Positions 45,925 through 55,078 of a stretch of DNA of 64,000 bases are shown here, one piece after another; the stretch's first letter is position 1; every line of letters begins with the position of its first letter. A program made the translations under genes and the position numbers. The stretch lies in contig NZ_JAGFVL010000057.1 in NCBI RefSeq assembly GCF_017599345.1, positions 124,001 through 188,000 of the forward strand, written 5' to 3'. The stretch is from Gracilibacillus suaedae. GTDB lineage: Bacteria > Bacillota > Bacilli > Bacillales > Amphibacillaceae. Below the pieces are notes generated by a model, which saw only the letters and a program-made list of their open reading frames with translations, did not search any database and had not been told where the DNA came from.

Positions 45925-46408
45925 ACTCTTTTCTCCTATATACCCCACTTTTCCCACCAGTTTTTTCAACTAAATAAGTTTGCCCAATTACCATACCTTT
46001 ATCAACTGCTTTACACATATCATAAATCGTTAATGCCGTAACAGAAGCAGCGGTTAAAGCTTCCATTTCAACCCCGGTGCTTCCTTTAGTCTTGGCTTCT
46101 ACTGTTATCACTAGCTCATATGTATCCTCATCGTTTTTCCAGTCAAAATGAATGTTGACCCCGCTTAATGGTAACGGATGACACATCGGAATAATTGTTG
46201 ATGTTTGCTTTGCTGCCATAATTCCTGCTACTTGTGCAACAGAAAGGACATCCCCTTTACCGATAGTTTGATCCACGATTTTCGTGTAGATTTCTTGATT
46301 TACCAAAATGCTTGAGCGGGCAATGGCAGTTCTGCTTGTTATCTGTTTGTCTGTTATATCCACCATTTTTGCTCTACCTTGTTTATTTATATGAGAAAAA
46401 TCAGCCAT
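45923..46408 (-). CDS. moaC: Cyclic pyranopterin monophosphate synthase
   Basis: A 161-residue Moa[18 protein letters not shown] at the N-terminus, [16 protein letters not shown] (about 71-86) and [25 protein letters not shown] (about 111-135), all family signatures; it makes the pyranopterin ring with MoaA. The start at 46408 (MADFSH) is used because the 14 codons upstream in the open frame are not conserved and run into the promoter. Divergent from modA with 78 bases between. Confidence 0.95.
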   Translation of the reverse strand: MADFSHINKQGRAKMVDITDKQITSRTAIARSSILVNQEIYTKIVDQTIGKGDVLSVAQVAGIMAAKQTSTIIPMCHPLPLSGVNIHFDWKNDEDTYELVITVEAKTKGSTGVEMEALTAASVTALTIYDMCKAVDKGMVIGQTYLVEKTGGKSGVYRRKE

Positions 46409-46486
46409 GCTATCACCAACCTTCGCCATCATTATACTATAAAAAAACATGTTATAATAGAAAGATCATGACAGGAAGGGTTACCG

Positions 46487-47254
46487 ATGAAAATGAAACG
46501 AATACTATACATATTATTAGCTCTTAGTCTATTAACGGCATGCCAGCAGGAAGAGGAAGAAATAACGATTTCGGCAGCAGCATCCTTAACAGACACATTA
46601 CAAGAGATTGTACAACAATTCGAAGAGGAAAACCCTCATATAAATGTATCGCTCAATTTGGGCGGATCAGGCTCATTGAGTCAGCAAATTATCCAAGGGG
46701 CACCAGCAGATATTTTCTTTTCGGCATCTGTTCCACATTTTGATCGTGTGTTGCAAGCAGGATTAATCAAGGAAGAGAATGCTCGTGCTTTATTAGCGAA
46801 TGAACTGGTGTGGATTCAGCCACAAAGTGATCAACCAGCTACTACTGTGGGATCATTTGATCAAATGGCGATTGGCACACCGGAGACCGTTCCAGCTGGC
46901 AACTATGCAAAACAAGCTTTGACAGCACAAGGGATATATCAGGAAATAAAAGAGAAACTCATTTTTACCAAAGATGTTAGACAAGTCATGCAATATGTAG
47001 AAACTAGTAATGTAGATGCTGGCATTGTCTATCGTACAGATGCATTAATTTCTGATAAGGTGCAAATCAATGAAACACTGCCATTGGGAAAGCATGAACC
47101 AATCATATACCCAGTTGGTATCATCGAGGATTCTCAAGCGGTAGAAGCTTTTTATAACTACTTACAATCAGCAAAAGCACTCGACATTTTTCAACAATAC
47201 GGATTTCAAGAAATAGATGGTGACACAGATGGAAACATTTTTTCAACCGATTAA
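46487..47254 (+). CDS. modA: Molybdate ABC transporter binding lipoprotein
   Basis: A 255-residue protein with a lipoprotein signal (LLALSLLTACQQ, Cys19) and the ModA signature: ISAAASLTDTLQEI (about 28-41), NLGGSGSLSQQI and GAPADIFFSAS (about 68-78). It captures molybdate or tungstate outside the cell. GGAAGGG precedes the ATG. The permease gene overlaps its 3' end. Confidence 0.93.
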   Translation: MKMKRILYILLALSLLTACQQEEEEITISAAASLTDTLQEIVQQFEEENPHINVSLNLGGSGSLSQQIIQGAPADIFFSASVPHFDRVLQAGLIKEENARALLANELVWIQPQSDQPATTVGSFDQMAIGTPETVPAGNYAKQALTAQGIYQEIKEKLIFTKDVRQVMQYVETSNVDAGIVYRTDALISDKVQINETLPLGKHEPIIYPVGIIEDSQAVEAFYNYLQSAKALDIFQQYGFQEIDGDTDGNIFSTD

Positions 47255-47879
47255 ATTATCACTAATAGTTGCGAGTATAGCATTACTGGTTGTCTTTATT
47301 TTAGGAGTTTCGGCAGCATGGGTGATGTCCAAGAAAAAATTTAGAGGAAAAGTGTTAATTGAAACAATATTATTATTACCAATTGTTTTACCCCCAACAG
47401 TAATCGGGTTTATTTTAATCATGTTATTTGGTCAAAACGGTTTGTTAGGTAAAGTAACGAATCTATTGTTTAATCAGTCACTAATGTTTACCATTTGGGC
47501 TGCAGTAATCGCAGCGGTAGTAGTTGCTTTTCCACTTATGTATCAATCTGTTAAAACAGGTTTAACATTTGTGGACCGTCATATAGAAGATGCGGCAAGA
47601 GTAGATGGCTCCAACGAATGGAATGTTTTTAGGTATATCACTTTACCATTAATCAAGAGACCTATTCTTTCAGGTGTGATTCTTAGCTTTGCCAGAGCAT
47701 TAGGCGAATTTGGAGCTACATTAATGTTTGCCGGAAATATTCCTGGACGAACACAGACAATACCAATGGCGATTTATGTAGCCTTTGAATCCAATAAAAT
47801 AACACTTGCATGGGCGTGGGTTTTATCTATTATTGTCGTATCCTTTGTTATGCTTCTTTTTATACGTAAATCTGCCTAA
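47229..47879 (+). CDS. modB: Molybdate ABC transporter permease
   Basis: A 216-residue permease with about five helices and the EAA-type loop ARVDGSNEWNVFRYITLPLIKRP (about 124-146). LGEFGATLMFAGNIPGRTQT is the ModB/CysT signature near residue 160-180. The ATG at 47229 has GGTGA five bases upstream; 47217 is the alternative start, without a site. It overlaps modA by 26 bases or more. No modC ATPase gene is present in the window. Confidence 0.92.
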   Translation: METFFQPIKLSLIVASIALLVVFILGVSAAWVMSKKKFRGKVLIETILLLPIVLPPTVIGFILIMLFGQNGLLGKVTNLLFNQSLMFTIWAAVIAAVVVAFPLMYQSVKTGLTFVDRHIEDAARVDGSNEWNVFRYITLPLIKRPILSGVILSFARALGEFGATLMFAGNIPGRTQTIPMAIYVAFESNKITLAWAWVLSIIVVSFVMLLFIRKSA

Positions 47880-47910
47880 AAAATAGTCATAAATTTGTAA
47901 AAAATACACA

Positions 47911-47925
47911 ATGCAAACGCTATCA
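47911..47925 (+). promoter_or_regulatory. Possible cre site upstream of yerA
   Basis: ATGCAAACGCTATCA fits the loose cre consensus WTGNAANCGNWNNCW fully. The stricter TGWAANCGNTNNCW is missed at one base. No promoter was fixed, so the role is tentative. Confidence 0.4.
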
Positions 47926-47971
47926 ATGCATGTTAGAATAAAAGGAAATCAAAAAAGAAGTTGAGGAGATT

Positions 47972-49717
47972 ATGATGAATGATCATTTATATAGATGGAG
48001 AAATAAAGAAATTCGTAAGCAAGTAGCTGTTATTGATGGTAAAGAGTCACCAACATTAATTCTGAAAAATGCGCTTTACTTAAATGTTTTTTTAAGAAAA
48101 TGGTTGGAGGCTCATATTTGGATTTACCATGATAGGATTGTATATGTTGGTTCAAAATTACCTACATCTTTAACAGATGTTGAAGTAGTAGATTGTACAG
48201 GTAAATATGTGGTCCCAGGTTATATTGAACCACACGCACATCCATTTCAACTTTATAACCCTTATGAATTAGCTATGTATGCCGGCCAAACAGGAACAAC
48301 AACATTGATGAATGACAACTTACCATGGCTTTATTTAACCAATAGAGAGAAAGCGTTTACATTGTTAGAGGATTTCATGAAGCTCCCCGTATCGATGTAT
48401 TGGTGGGCAAGGTTTGACTCGCAGTCTGAAATTAATGAGGAACAAGAGATTTTTAAGGATGAGGAAGTGCAAGCATGGTTACAGCATGAAGCAGTTGTGC
48501 AAGGAGGAGAATTAACGGCATGGCCCCAAGTGATGCGTGATGATGACCGTATTCTCCATTGGATGCAGGAAGCAAAGAGACTTCGCAAGCCGGTTGAGGG
48601 GCACTTCCCGGGTGCTTCTGAGCATACATTAGTGAAGTTAAAGCTTCTTGGTGTTAGCTCAGATCATGAAGCATTATCAGGAGAAGAAGTATATAACCGT
48701 TTATCAATGGGGTATCGCGTAGGCTTGCGCAATTCTTCGGTACGCCCTGATTTGGCAAAGTTGTTAAGAGAATTACAGGATCTCGGGATCCATTCTTATG
48801 ATTTTCTAACGATGACTACAGACGGCTCTACACCTGCTTTTTACGAGAATGGTATCATTAATCAATGTATTCAAATCGCAATAGATAGTGGAGTTCCGGA
48901 GATTGAAGCATATATGATGGGGACATATAATGCAGCTGAGCAATTCCATTTAGAAGAACGACTCGGTGGGATAGCACCAGGTCGAGTAGCACATTTAAAT
49001 ATATTATCAGAAGTTAATAATGCCACACCGGAATCTGTTATTGCTAAAGGAATGTGGTTGAAAAAAGACGGACAATTGGTTGAGCAAGATATCGAAATCG
49101 ATTGGGATAAATACGGATTAGGAGAACTTAGATTAGATTGGCAGTTAACAGAAAAAGACTTGCAATTCTCGATGCCAGTCGGTTTAAAAATGGTTAATGA
49201 TGTCATCATGAAACCATATCCAATTACGATTGACGCCAATACGGAAGAAATTACGAACTCAAAAGATGAATCGTTCCTGATGTTAATCGACCGTGAAGGA
49301 CAGTGGCGAGTAAACACCATTATAAAAGGGTTTACGAAAACATTAGGTGGATTGGCCAGTTCCTATTCGTTAACCGGTGATATCGTGTTAATCGGGAAAA
49401 GTAAATCAGATCTGTTACTAGCGTTTTCAAGAATGAAGGAAATTGGCGGTGGAATTGTCCTTGTGCATGAAGGAAAAGTTGTTTTTGAATTACCGTTGCA
49501 AATTGCTGGCATGATGTACAAAGGCAAGATGCCAAAACTGATAGAAGAAGATAAACAATTAAAGGAAATTTTAATCGATCACGGCTATCAATATGAAGAT
49601 CCACCTTACAATTTACTTTTCTTATCGTCGATGCATTTACCTTTTGTACGGATTACACCGTTAGGCATAATCGATGTAAAGAAGAAAGATATACTCTTTC
49701 CAGCGATTATGCGTTAA
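47972..49717 (+). CDS. yerA: Adenine deaminase-like amidohydrolase YerA
   Basis: A 581-residue amidohydrolase-superfamily protein. The metal-binding GYIEPHAHPFQLYNP (about 87-101) and GHFPGASEH (about 208-216), plus the AdeC-like ending VRITPLGIIDVK, fit adenine deaminase relatives. B. subtilis YerA (about 580 aa) sits in the same order before yerB and yerC. True adenine deaminase activity is not assured, since this branch differs from AdeC. GAGGAG precedes the ATG. It follows modB by 92 bases. Confidence 0.86.
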   Translation: MMNDHLYRWRNKEIRKQVAVIDGKESPTLILKNALYLNVFLRKWLEAHIWIYHDRIVYVGSKLPTSLTDVEVVDCTGKYVVPGYIEPHAHPFQLYNPYELAMYAGQTGTTTLMNDNLPWLYLTNREKAFTLLEDFMKLPVSMYWWARFDSQSEINEEQEIFKDEEVQAWLQHEAVVQGGELTAWPQVMRDDDRILHWMQEAKRLRKPVEGHFPGASEHTLVKLKLLGVSSDHEALSGEEVYNRLSMGYRVGLRNSSVRPDLAKLLRELQDLGIHSYDFLTMTTDGSTPAFYENGIINQCIQIAIDSGVPEIEAYMMGTYNAAEQFHLEERLGGIAPGRVAHLNILSEVNNATPESVIAKGMWLKKDGQLVEQDIEIDWDKYGLGELRLDWQLTEKDLQFSMPVGLKMVNDVIMKPYPITIDANTEEITNSKDESFLMLIDREGQWRVNTIIKGFTKTLGGLASSYSLTGDIVLIGKSKSDLLLAFSRMKEIGGGIVLVHEGKVVFELPLQIAGMMYKGKMPKLIEEDKQLKEILIDHGYQYEDPPYNLLFLSSMHLPFVRITPLGIIDVKKKDILFPAIMR

Positions 49718-49726
49718 GAAAAGAGG

Positions 49727-49755
49727 TTGGCGATTAGTCAACTTTCCTCTATAAT
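49727..49755 (+). promoter_or_regulatory. Promoter of the yerB-yerC unit
   Basis: TTGGCG (49727-49732), a 17-bp spacer and a perfect TATAAT (49750-49755). Confidence 0.65.
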
Positions 49756-49767
49756 AGAATTAGTTCT

Positions 49768-49796
49768 ATCGGCATGCAGCGAATAAGCATGCCGAT
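49768..49796 (+). other. Hairpin in the yerB leader
   Basis: ATCGGCATGC/GCATGCCGAT, a perfect 10-bp stem with a 9-base loop and only a short ATT after it. It lies downstream of the yerB promoter, so it may be a leader structure or a weak terminator for yerA. Confidence 0.55.
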
Positions 49797-49842
49797 ATTC
49801 CGTTTAAACTATTTTTAGAGATTAGAAAAGGTGGCCTTTTGG

Positions 49843-50892
49843 ATGAAGAAATGGTGTGTACTTTTTATTATTTTATTATGTTCACTTGTAGCATGTTCTA
49901 ATGATGAAGAAACGACAAACGAACAAGATCAGGAAGAACCAGAGGAAAGTGTGGAAGAGGAGCCGGTTGAGCCTGAAGAACCGGAGAAACCAGAGCATGT
50001 ATACCCGCTAACGGGGCTTGAAGCGGAGGAGGATGTGACGGATCGATTAATTGCTGTTATGGTCAACAATCACCCAAAAGCAAGACCACAAACAGGCCTT
50101 TCTCAGGCAGATATGGTGTTTGAAATTTTGGCAGAAGGCAATGTTACTCGTTTTATGGCTCTCTATCAAAGTCATATACCTGATCGTGTTGGTCCTGTTA
50201 GAAGTGCAAGACCATACTATTTTAATCTAGCAAACGATTATAATGCGCTTTATGTTTATCATGGTGCTGCAGATCATATAGAAAATATGATTCAATCAGG
50301 TGCAGTGCAAGGATTAAATGGTATGTATTATGATAATGATAAAGTGTTATTTGAAAGATCAACTGATCGTAACCCGCCGCATAATTCGTATACACTATTT
50401 GACGGTATCTACGATCGGGCAGAGGAACAGGGATATTCGCTTGAAGCAGATTATCAACCGATGGCATTTTTGGAGGACGAGTCTGTAGAAGGTGAAGATG
50501 CTTCTGATGTTAGCTTTCATTACGGTAATTATAGTGTAAGGTACCAATATGATGAGACAACAGAAAAATATTTTCGATATAGTGATGGTGTACAGACAGT
50601 AGAATATGCCGACAGTTCGCCTATTCAATTGGATAATGTATTAATCATGGAAACAGCTCATCAAGTAATTGATGATCAAGGACGCCGTGAGATTGATTTT
50701 AGTTCCGGCGGAAATGCTTTATTACTACAGCAAGGTAAAGTGCAAGACGTGCAATGGGAAAGAAAAGATGGTAGAATAATCCCAACGAAAGATGGAGAGC
50801 CTGTTCCGTTAGTTCCAGGACAAACTTGGATCAATGTGATTCCTACAAGCCCTGGTATTGATGGTGTTGAGTTTTCAAACACAGCGGAGTAA
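49843..50892 (+). CDS. yerB: DUF3048 lipoprotein YerB
   Basis: A 349-residue surface lipoprotein: signal peptide with lipobox LVACS, a long Glu/Pro-rich linker (about 20-55), then the two DUF3048 domains (VYPLTGLEAEEDVTDRLIAVMVNNHPKARPQ, DRVGPVRSARPY). Function unknown; a role at the envelope is assumed. The ATG at 49843 is eight bases after AAAAGGTGG; a GTG at 49831 overlaps that site. Syntenic with B. subtilis yerB. Confidence 0.88.
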   Translation: MKKWCVLFIILLCSLVACSNDEETTNEQDQEEPEESVEEEPVEPEEPEKPEHVYPLTGLEAEEDVTDRLIAVMVNNHPKARPQTGLSQADMVFEILAEGNVTRFMALYQSHIPDRVGPVRSARPYYFNLANDYNALYVYHGAADHIENMIQSGAVQGLNGMYYDNDKVLFERSTDRNPPHNSYTLFDGIYDRAEEQGYSLEADYQPMAFLEDESVEGEDASDVSFHYGNYSVRYQYDETTEKYFRYSDGVQTVEYADSSPIQLDNVLIMETAHQVIDDQGRREIDFSSGGNALLLQQGKVQDVQWERKDGRIIPTKDGEPVPLVPGQTWINVIPTSPGIDGVEFSNTAE

Positions 50893-50910
50893 AAAGGAGA
50901 GATGTATACC

Positions 50911-51207
50911 ATGCAAATCGATAAATTGCGTGGCAAACAATTAGATCAATTATTTGATGCTATTTTATCGCTGGAAGACCGGGAAGAGTGCTACCGCTTT
51001 TTTGATGATATTGCAACAATGAATGAAATTCAATCATTGGCACAACGATTACAAGTAGCGAAAATGCTTGACGAAGGCAGAACATACACCGCTATTGCAG
51101 AAGAATCAAGCGCATCTACGACAACCATCTCTCGAGTGAAGAGATGCCTTGCTTATGGCACCGATGGATACCGTATGGTGTTGGATCGTTTGAAGGAAAA
51201 AGAGTAA
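50911..51207 (+). CDS. yerC: TrpR-like DNA-binding protein YerC/YecD
   Basis: A 98-residue protein of the YerC/YecD (TrpR-like) family: an all-helical fold with a helix-turn-helix AKMLDEGRTYTAIAEESSASTTTISRVKRCL (about 51-81). It probably binds DNA; target genes are unknown. The ATG at 50911 is ten bases after AAGGAGA; 50902 is too close. Syntenic with B. subtilis yerC, which lies before pcrB. Confidence 0.9.
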   Translation: MQIDKLRGKQLDQLFDAILSLEDREECYRFFDDIATMNEIQSLAQRLQVAKMLDEGRTYTAIAEESSASTTTISRVKRCLAYGTDGYRMVLDRLKEKE

Positions 51208-51212
51208 AATTA

Positions 51213-51245
51213 GGAGTGCCTTCTTAGCTGAAGGGACTCTTTTTA
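51213..51245 (+). terminator. Terminator after yerC
   Basis: GAGTgCCTTC/GAAGGgACTC, a 10-bp stem with one mismatch, followed by TTTTT. Confidence 0.8.
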
Positions 51246-51246
51246 G

Positions 51247-51348
51247 GTAGTGTCCAGAACAATGATGAAAGTATCCAGATAACAGTGGAAAGTGTCCAGA
51301 AAAAGTGAAATAGTGTCCAGATAATCTTTGGAAGTGTCCAGAAAAAAT
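51247..51348. repeat. Tandem array with exact 21-bp period upstream of a Gfo/Idh gene
   Basis: Five units beginning TGTCCAGA (second copy TATCCAGA) start at 51251, 51272, 51293, 51314 and 51335, each exactly 21 bp apart. The end of each unit is mostly GAAAG or a variant. The array ends about 25 bases before the next start codon. Same architecture as the TGGCCA array at 34944-35025. Confidence 0.9.
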
Positions 51349-51372
51349 AACAACAAAATGGAGGCAATATAT

Positions 51373-52359
51373 ATGATTCGCTTTGGAGTAATAGGTACGA
51401 ATTGGATTACCGATCGTTTTATTGATGGAGCAAGTAAATTAGCTGATTTTGAGTTAAATGCTGTTTATTCACGCACGGAAGAAAAAGCAAGAGAGTTTGC
51501 GAGTAAGTATAATGTCGAGCATACATATACAACTATTCAGGAGTTGGCAGACAGTGACAAAGTCGATGCCGTTTATATTGCTTCGCCGACAGCTTATCAC
51601 TGTGAACATGCGATAGCTTGTATGAAAGGTGGTAAACACGTTATTGTTGAAAAACCTTTTGCCTCTAATCAGCAAGAGGTACAAGCGATGATTGATACTG
51701 CCAAACAACAAAACGTCACGCTGATGGAAGCAATGAAAACGACACATACTCCTAATTTTAAGCTTATTCAAGAAAGTTTAGCTAAAATTGGCCCGGTTCG
51801 CCGTTATGTTGCGAACTTCTGTCAATATTCCTCTCGTTATGATAAATACAAAGAAGGAATTGTATTAAACGCATTTAAACCGGAATTATCAAACGGGTCA
51901 TTAATGGATATTGGCGTGTATTGCATTTATCCGATGGTCGCTTTATTTGGCGGGCCAGACCGTGTGAAAGCAACAGCATATATGCTGGAATCGGGGGTTG
52001 ACGGCGAAGGAACCGTGACAGTGGACTATCCTTCATTGAACGGTGTCTGTATGTTTTCTAAAATTACGAACTCTGCTATCCCATCCGAAATTCAAGGGGA
52101 AAAAGGATCTATTGTTATTGAGAAACTTTCTGATATGAATAATGTAAAAATCGTGTACAAAGATGGTTCTGAAGAGATTTTAGAAGCTGGGCAAGAAGAA
52201 AACACGATGTATTATGAAGCAAAATCATTTATCGAATCAATTGAGCAAAAAAAGCTGGAAAATGACATCAATACATGGGAACATTCCCTTACAACGATGC
52301 GAATACTAGATCAGGCACGAAAAGAAATCAGCCTTGTATTTTTGGCTGATAAAAAATAA
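51373..52359 (+). CDS. Gfo/Idh/MocA family oxidoreductase
   Basis: A 328-residue NAD(P)-dependent oxidoreductase: Rossmann start RFGVIGTNWITDRFI (3-17), EKP at 93-95, and NGSLMDIGVYCIYPMVALFG (about 178-197) in the substrate domain. It resembles dimeric dihydrodiol/xylose dehydrogenase-like members in length and layout. It is not the NtdC type. The start at 51373 follows ATGGAGG; the earlier in-frame ATG lies in the 21-bp array. Substrate unknown. Monocistronic, with a bidirectional terminator downstream. Confidence 0.85.
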   Translation: MIRFGVIGTNWITDRFIDGASKLADFELNAVYSRTEEKAREFASKYNVEHTYTTIQELADSDKVDAVYIASPTAYHCEHAIACMKGGKHVIVEKPFASNQQEVQAMIDTAKQQNVTLMEAMKTTHTPNFKLIQESLAKIGPVRRYVANFCQYSSRYDKYKEGIVLNAFKPELSNGSLMDIGVYCIYPMVALFGGPDRVKATAYMLESGVDGEGTVTVDYPSLNGVCMFSKITNSAIPSEIQGEKGSIVIEKLSDMNNVKIVYKDGSEEILEAGQEENTMYYEAKSFIESIEQKKLENDINTWEHSLTTMRILDQARKEISLVFLADKK

Positions 52360-52362
52360 ATA

Positions 52363-52404
52363 TTACGGACAAAAACAGGATTGAACTTTACATGTTGTCC
52401 GTAA
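52363..52404. repeat. GGACA-N24-TGTCC inverted repeat, copy 2
   Basis: TTACGGACA (52363-52371) and TGTCCGTAA (52396-52404) are perfect 9-bp inverted arms with 24 bases between. It lies between the oxidoreductase stop and the terminator. Confidence 0.75.
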
Positions 52405-52411
52405 GAAATGT

Positions 52412-52450
52412 AAAAGGCTGTCACCGAATACTTGTGACAGCCTCTTTTAT
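52412..52450. terminator. Bidirectional terminator between the oxidoreductase and ahpF
   Basis: AGGCTGTCAC/GTGACAGCCT, a perfect 10-bp stem with T-runs usable on either strand (TTTTA after it on plus, TTTTAC on minus). Confidence 0.85.
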
Positions 52451-52451
52451 G

Positions 52452-53978
52452 TTAGTTCCGAATTAAATGATCAAATGCGCCCAATGCCGCAGTAGCACCA
52501 GATCCCATTGAAATAATGATTTGCTTATAAGCGCTGTTTGTACAGTCACCTGCTGCAAATACTCCAGGGATACTTGTTGTGCCATGATCATCCACAACGA
52601 TTTCACCAAATTTATTTAATTCAACTGTGTCTTTTAACCATTCTGTATTTGGTACGAGACCAATTTGTATGAAGACACCTGCAAGTTCAATTTGTTTCTC
52701 TTCTTCTGATTCACGGTCTACATATTTTAATCCTTCGACTTTATCAGAACCATAGATTTCAGAAGTTCTTGCATTTGTAAGTACTGTAACATTTGGTAGG
52801 CTGTGCAGACGTTCTTGTAATACCTGATCAGCCTTTAACTCTGGTAAAAATTCAAGTACGGTAACATGTTTTACAATACCAGCAAGGTCAATGGCTGCCT
52901 CGACACCAGAGTTTCCACCACCGATTACGGCAACATCTTTTCCTTCAAAAATTGGGCCATCACAATGTGGACAGTAGGCAACACCTTTGTTCTTGAACTC
53001 TGCTTCGCCAGGAACGCCGATATTACGCCAACGAGCACCAGTTGAAAGTACAACGGTTTTACTTTTAAGTGTTGCACCGTTTTCTAGTTCTACTTCAAAG
53101 AGATCTTTTTTCTCTAAAGATTTCGCACGCATCGAGTTCATGATGTCTACATCATAATCACGAACGTGTTCCTCCATGTTAGCAACTAGCTTAGGACCTT
53201 CTGTATAAGTTGTGGTGATGAAGTTTTCAATACCAAGTGTGTCTTGTACTTGTCCACCAAAGCGCTCTGCCACGATACCAGTACGGATACCTTTACGAGC
53301 AGCATAAATAGCAGCACTGGAACCAGCAGGTCCTCCACCAACGACTAATACATCATAAGGATCCTTATCATTTAGCTCGGAAATGTCAGCACTGCTTCCT
53401 AGTGCTTCAAGGATGCTTTCAATTGTTTGTCGACCATCAACAAACTGTTCGCCATTTAAATAAACGGAAGGAACAGCCATGATGTCTTTACTATCTACTT
53501 CTTCTTTAAAAGCAGATCCTTCCACCATCGTATGGGTAATGTCAGGATGTACAACACTCATAATGTTAAGTGCTTGAACGACATCAGGACACTTTTGGCA
53601 TGATAAGCTTACATATGTTTCGAAGTGAAGCGGACCTTCTAGTTTTTTGATTTGTTCAATAATAGAATCATCCACTTTAGGTGGACGTCCACTTACTTGT
53701 AATAATGCCAACACTAGAGAAGTAAACTCATGACCAAGTGGGACACCAGCGAAAATAACGCCAGTGTCCTCGCCTGCACGATTAATGCTAAAGCTAGGAG
53801 TACGGTCAAAAGAGCCTTTTTCTATTGTGATTTTATCAGACATACCTGCAATTTCATTTACTAGATCGTCTACCTCTTTTGAAACATTGTCAGATCCGAC
53901 GCTTGCCTTGATGACAATATCATTCTCCAACAGTTTCAAGTATTCATTAAGCTGTGATTTTATTTCTTGATCAAGCAT
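52452..53978 (-). CDS. ahpF: Alkyl hydroperoxide reductase subunit F
   Basis: A 508-residue flavoprotein that reduces AhpC with NADH. N-terminal tandem thioredoxin-like domain with redox pair Cys127/Cys130 (SCQKC), then a thioredoxin-reductase domain: FAD site [21 protein letters not shown] (about 209-229), the CPHC redox pair (CPHCDG) and [10 protein letters not shown] near the end. Downstream of ahpC on the same strand but 246 bases away, with a dispersed repeat between. Confidence 0.96.
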   Translation of the reverse strand: MLDQEIKSQLNEYLKLLENDIVIKASVGSDNVSKEVDDLVNEIAGMSDKITIEKGSFDRTPSFSINRAGEDTGVIFAGVPLGHEFTSLVLALLQVSGRPPKVDDSIIEQIKKLEGPLHFETYVSLSCQKCPDVVQALNIMSVVHPDITHTMVEGSAFKEEVDSKDIMAVPSVYLNGEQFVDGRQTIESILEALGSSADISELNDKDPYDVLVVGGGPAGSSAAIYAARKGIRTGIVAERFGGQVQDTLGIENFITTTYTEGPKLVANMEEHVRDYDVDIMNSMRAKSLEKKDLFEVELENGATLKSKTVVLSTGARWRNIGVPGEAEFKNKGVAYCPHCDGPIFEGKDVAVIGGGNSGVEAAIDLAGIVKHVTVLEFLPELKADQVLQERLHSLPNVTVLTNARTSEIYGSDKVEGLKYVDRESEEEKQIELAGVFIQIGLVPNTEWLKDTVELNKFGEIVVDDHGTTSIPGVFAAGDCTNSAYKQIIISMGSGATAALGAFDHLIRN

Positions 53979-54027
53979 TTTGACCCTCTTTTCTTATATT
54001 TCTGAGAAAGAATATATGAGATGTCTA

Positions 54028-54230
54028 CGCAAGCGCCCAGAAACTATGCGACTTCACGAATCGCCCTAAGATAAAGAAGACTTGCCGACTGGTGAAACCA
54101 GAGGCCTAGTCGCACTTATGCCTTTAGGTGAAAGTCATCATCGGTTCGTAAGGCTCACCGTGATTCCTTTATCTCAGTTGATTCTGAAGTCGCTACGTTT
54201 CTATACGGACGCTCTGCGCTTTTCTTATAT
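54028..54230 (-). repeat. Dispersed 3'-end repeat, copy B
   Basis: Related to 7317-7463, with about 55 extra bases in the middle. It reaches into the last codon of ahpC and fills most of the ahpC-ahpF gap. On the transcribed strand it begins TAAGAAAAGCGCAGAGCG and has several G/C-rich short stems. Confidence 0.8.
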
Positions 54231-54788
54231 TTTCCCTACTAGATCAATACTTGGTCTAAGTGTTTCGCCGCCTTCTTCCCATTTAGCTGGGCACACTTCA
54301 CCAGGGTTGTTACGCACGTATTGTGCCGCTTTAATTTTATTGATTAGTGTACTAGCATCACGGCCAATACCTTCTGCATTGATTTCAGCTGCTTGGATGA
54401 CACCATCAGGATCGATGATGAAAGTTCCGCGATCAGCTAAACCAGCGTCTTCACGGAGTACATCAAAGTTTTGAGAGATGATGTGTGAAGGATCACCAAT
54501 CATTGTGTATTCGATTTTTCCGATTGCGTCAGAGCTTTCGTGCCATGCTTTATGTGTAAAGTGAGTGTCCGTAGAAACAGAGTATACTTCTACACCTAAT
54601 TTTTGTAATTCAGCATATTGTGCTTGTAAATCTTCGAGTTCTGTAGGGCAGACGAAGGTAAAGTCTGCAGGATAGAAGCAAACAATGCTCCACTGACCTT
54701 TGAAATTTTCTTCTGTTACATCTACAAAGTCTCCTTGACGGAATGCAGACGCTTGAAATGGTAGTACTTCTTTACCGATTAATGACAT
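54225..54788 (-). CDS. ahpC: Alkyl hydroperoxide reductase subunit C (2-Cys peroxiredoxin)
   Basis: A 187-residue typical 2-Cys peroxiredoxin that reduces peroxides. Peroxidatic Cys47 in [11 protein letters not shown], resolving Cys in [11 protein letters not shown] (about 166-176), and the ending DLVGKI. Its promoter region has a Per-box-like sequence. The 3' end abuts a dispersed repeat that separates it from ahpF. Confidence 0.97.
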   Translation of the reverse strand: MSLIGKEVLPFQASAFRQGDFVDVTEENFKGQWSIVCFYPADFTFVCPTELEDLQAQYAELQKLGVEVYSVSTDTHFTHKAWHESSDAIGKIEYTMIGDPSHIISQNFDVLREDAGLADRGTFIIDPDGVIQAAEINAEGIGRDASTLINKIKAAQYVRNNPGEVCPAKWEEGGETLRPSIDLVGKI

Positions 54789-54856
54789 AATGATTGTCCT
54801 CCTTGTGTATTTTTTTATTTTTGAATACTTATTCTCTGAAAAAAGTATTCATTACA

Positions 54857-54871
54857 CAACAATTATTATAA
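54857..54871 (-). promoter_or_regulatory. Per box-like sequence upstream of ahpC
   Basis: The minus strand reads TTATAATAATTGTTG, matching the Bacillus Per box TTATAATNATTATAA at 12 of 15 positions. It overlaps a possible -10 (TATAAT), so PerR would repress ahpCF until peroxide appears. Confidence 0.6.
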
Positions 54872-54998
54872 AATAAATTACCTTATATGTGTAATGATAC
54901 AAGTGTTATTTCATAAATTCGTAAAAAATCTACCCATTCTACCATTTTGAACGTAAAATTCACGAATTATACACAATTTAACAATTATTAATTGCAGA

Positions 54999-55041
54999 TG
55001 TGAAAAAGATCACACACTTCATTGAATAGAGTAGATATCAT
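54999..55041 (+). promoter_or_regulatory. Fnr-type site and promoter of the nitrate transporter gene
   Basis: TGTGAAAAAGATCACA (54999-55014) is a perfect TGTGA-N6-TCACA site. A -10 TATCAT lies at 55036-55041. A start about seven bases after the -10 would place the site centre at -41.5, the classical class II activator position. Confidence 0.8.
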
Positions 55042-55078
55042 GACAATAACAAAACAGTGTAGGAAAGGATGGGCGAAC

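Noticed and set aside
51373-52359. NtdC partner for the NtdB-like phosphatase
   Set aside because: The sequence lacks NtdC-like blocks, is shorter, and has its own transcription unit.
54082-54474. 130-codon plus-strand frame overlapping ahpC
   Set aside because: It is the antisense of ahpC plus repeat DNA, with low-complexity Ser/Leu content.
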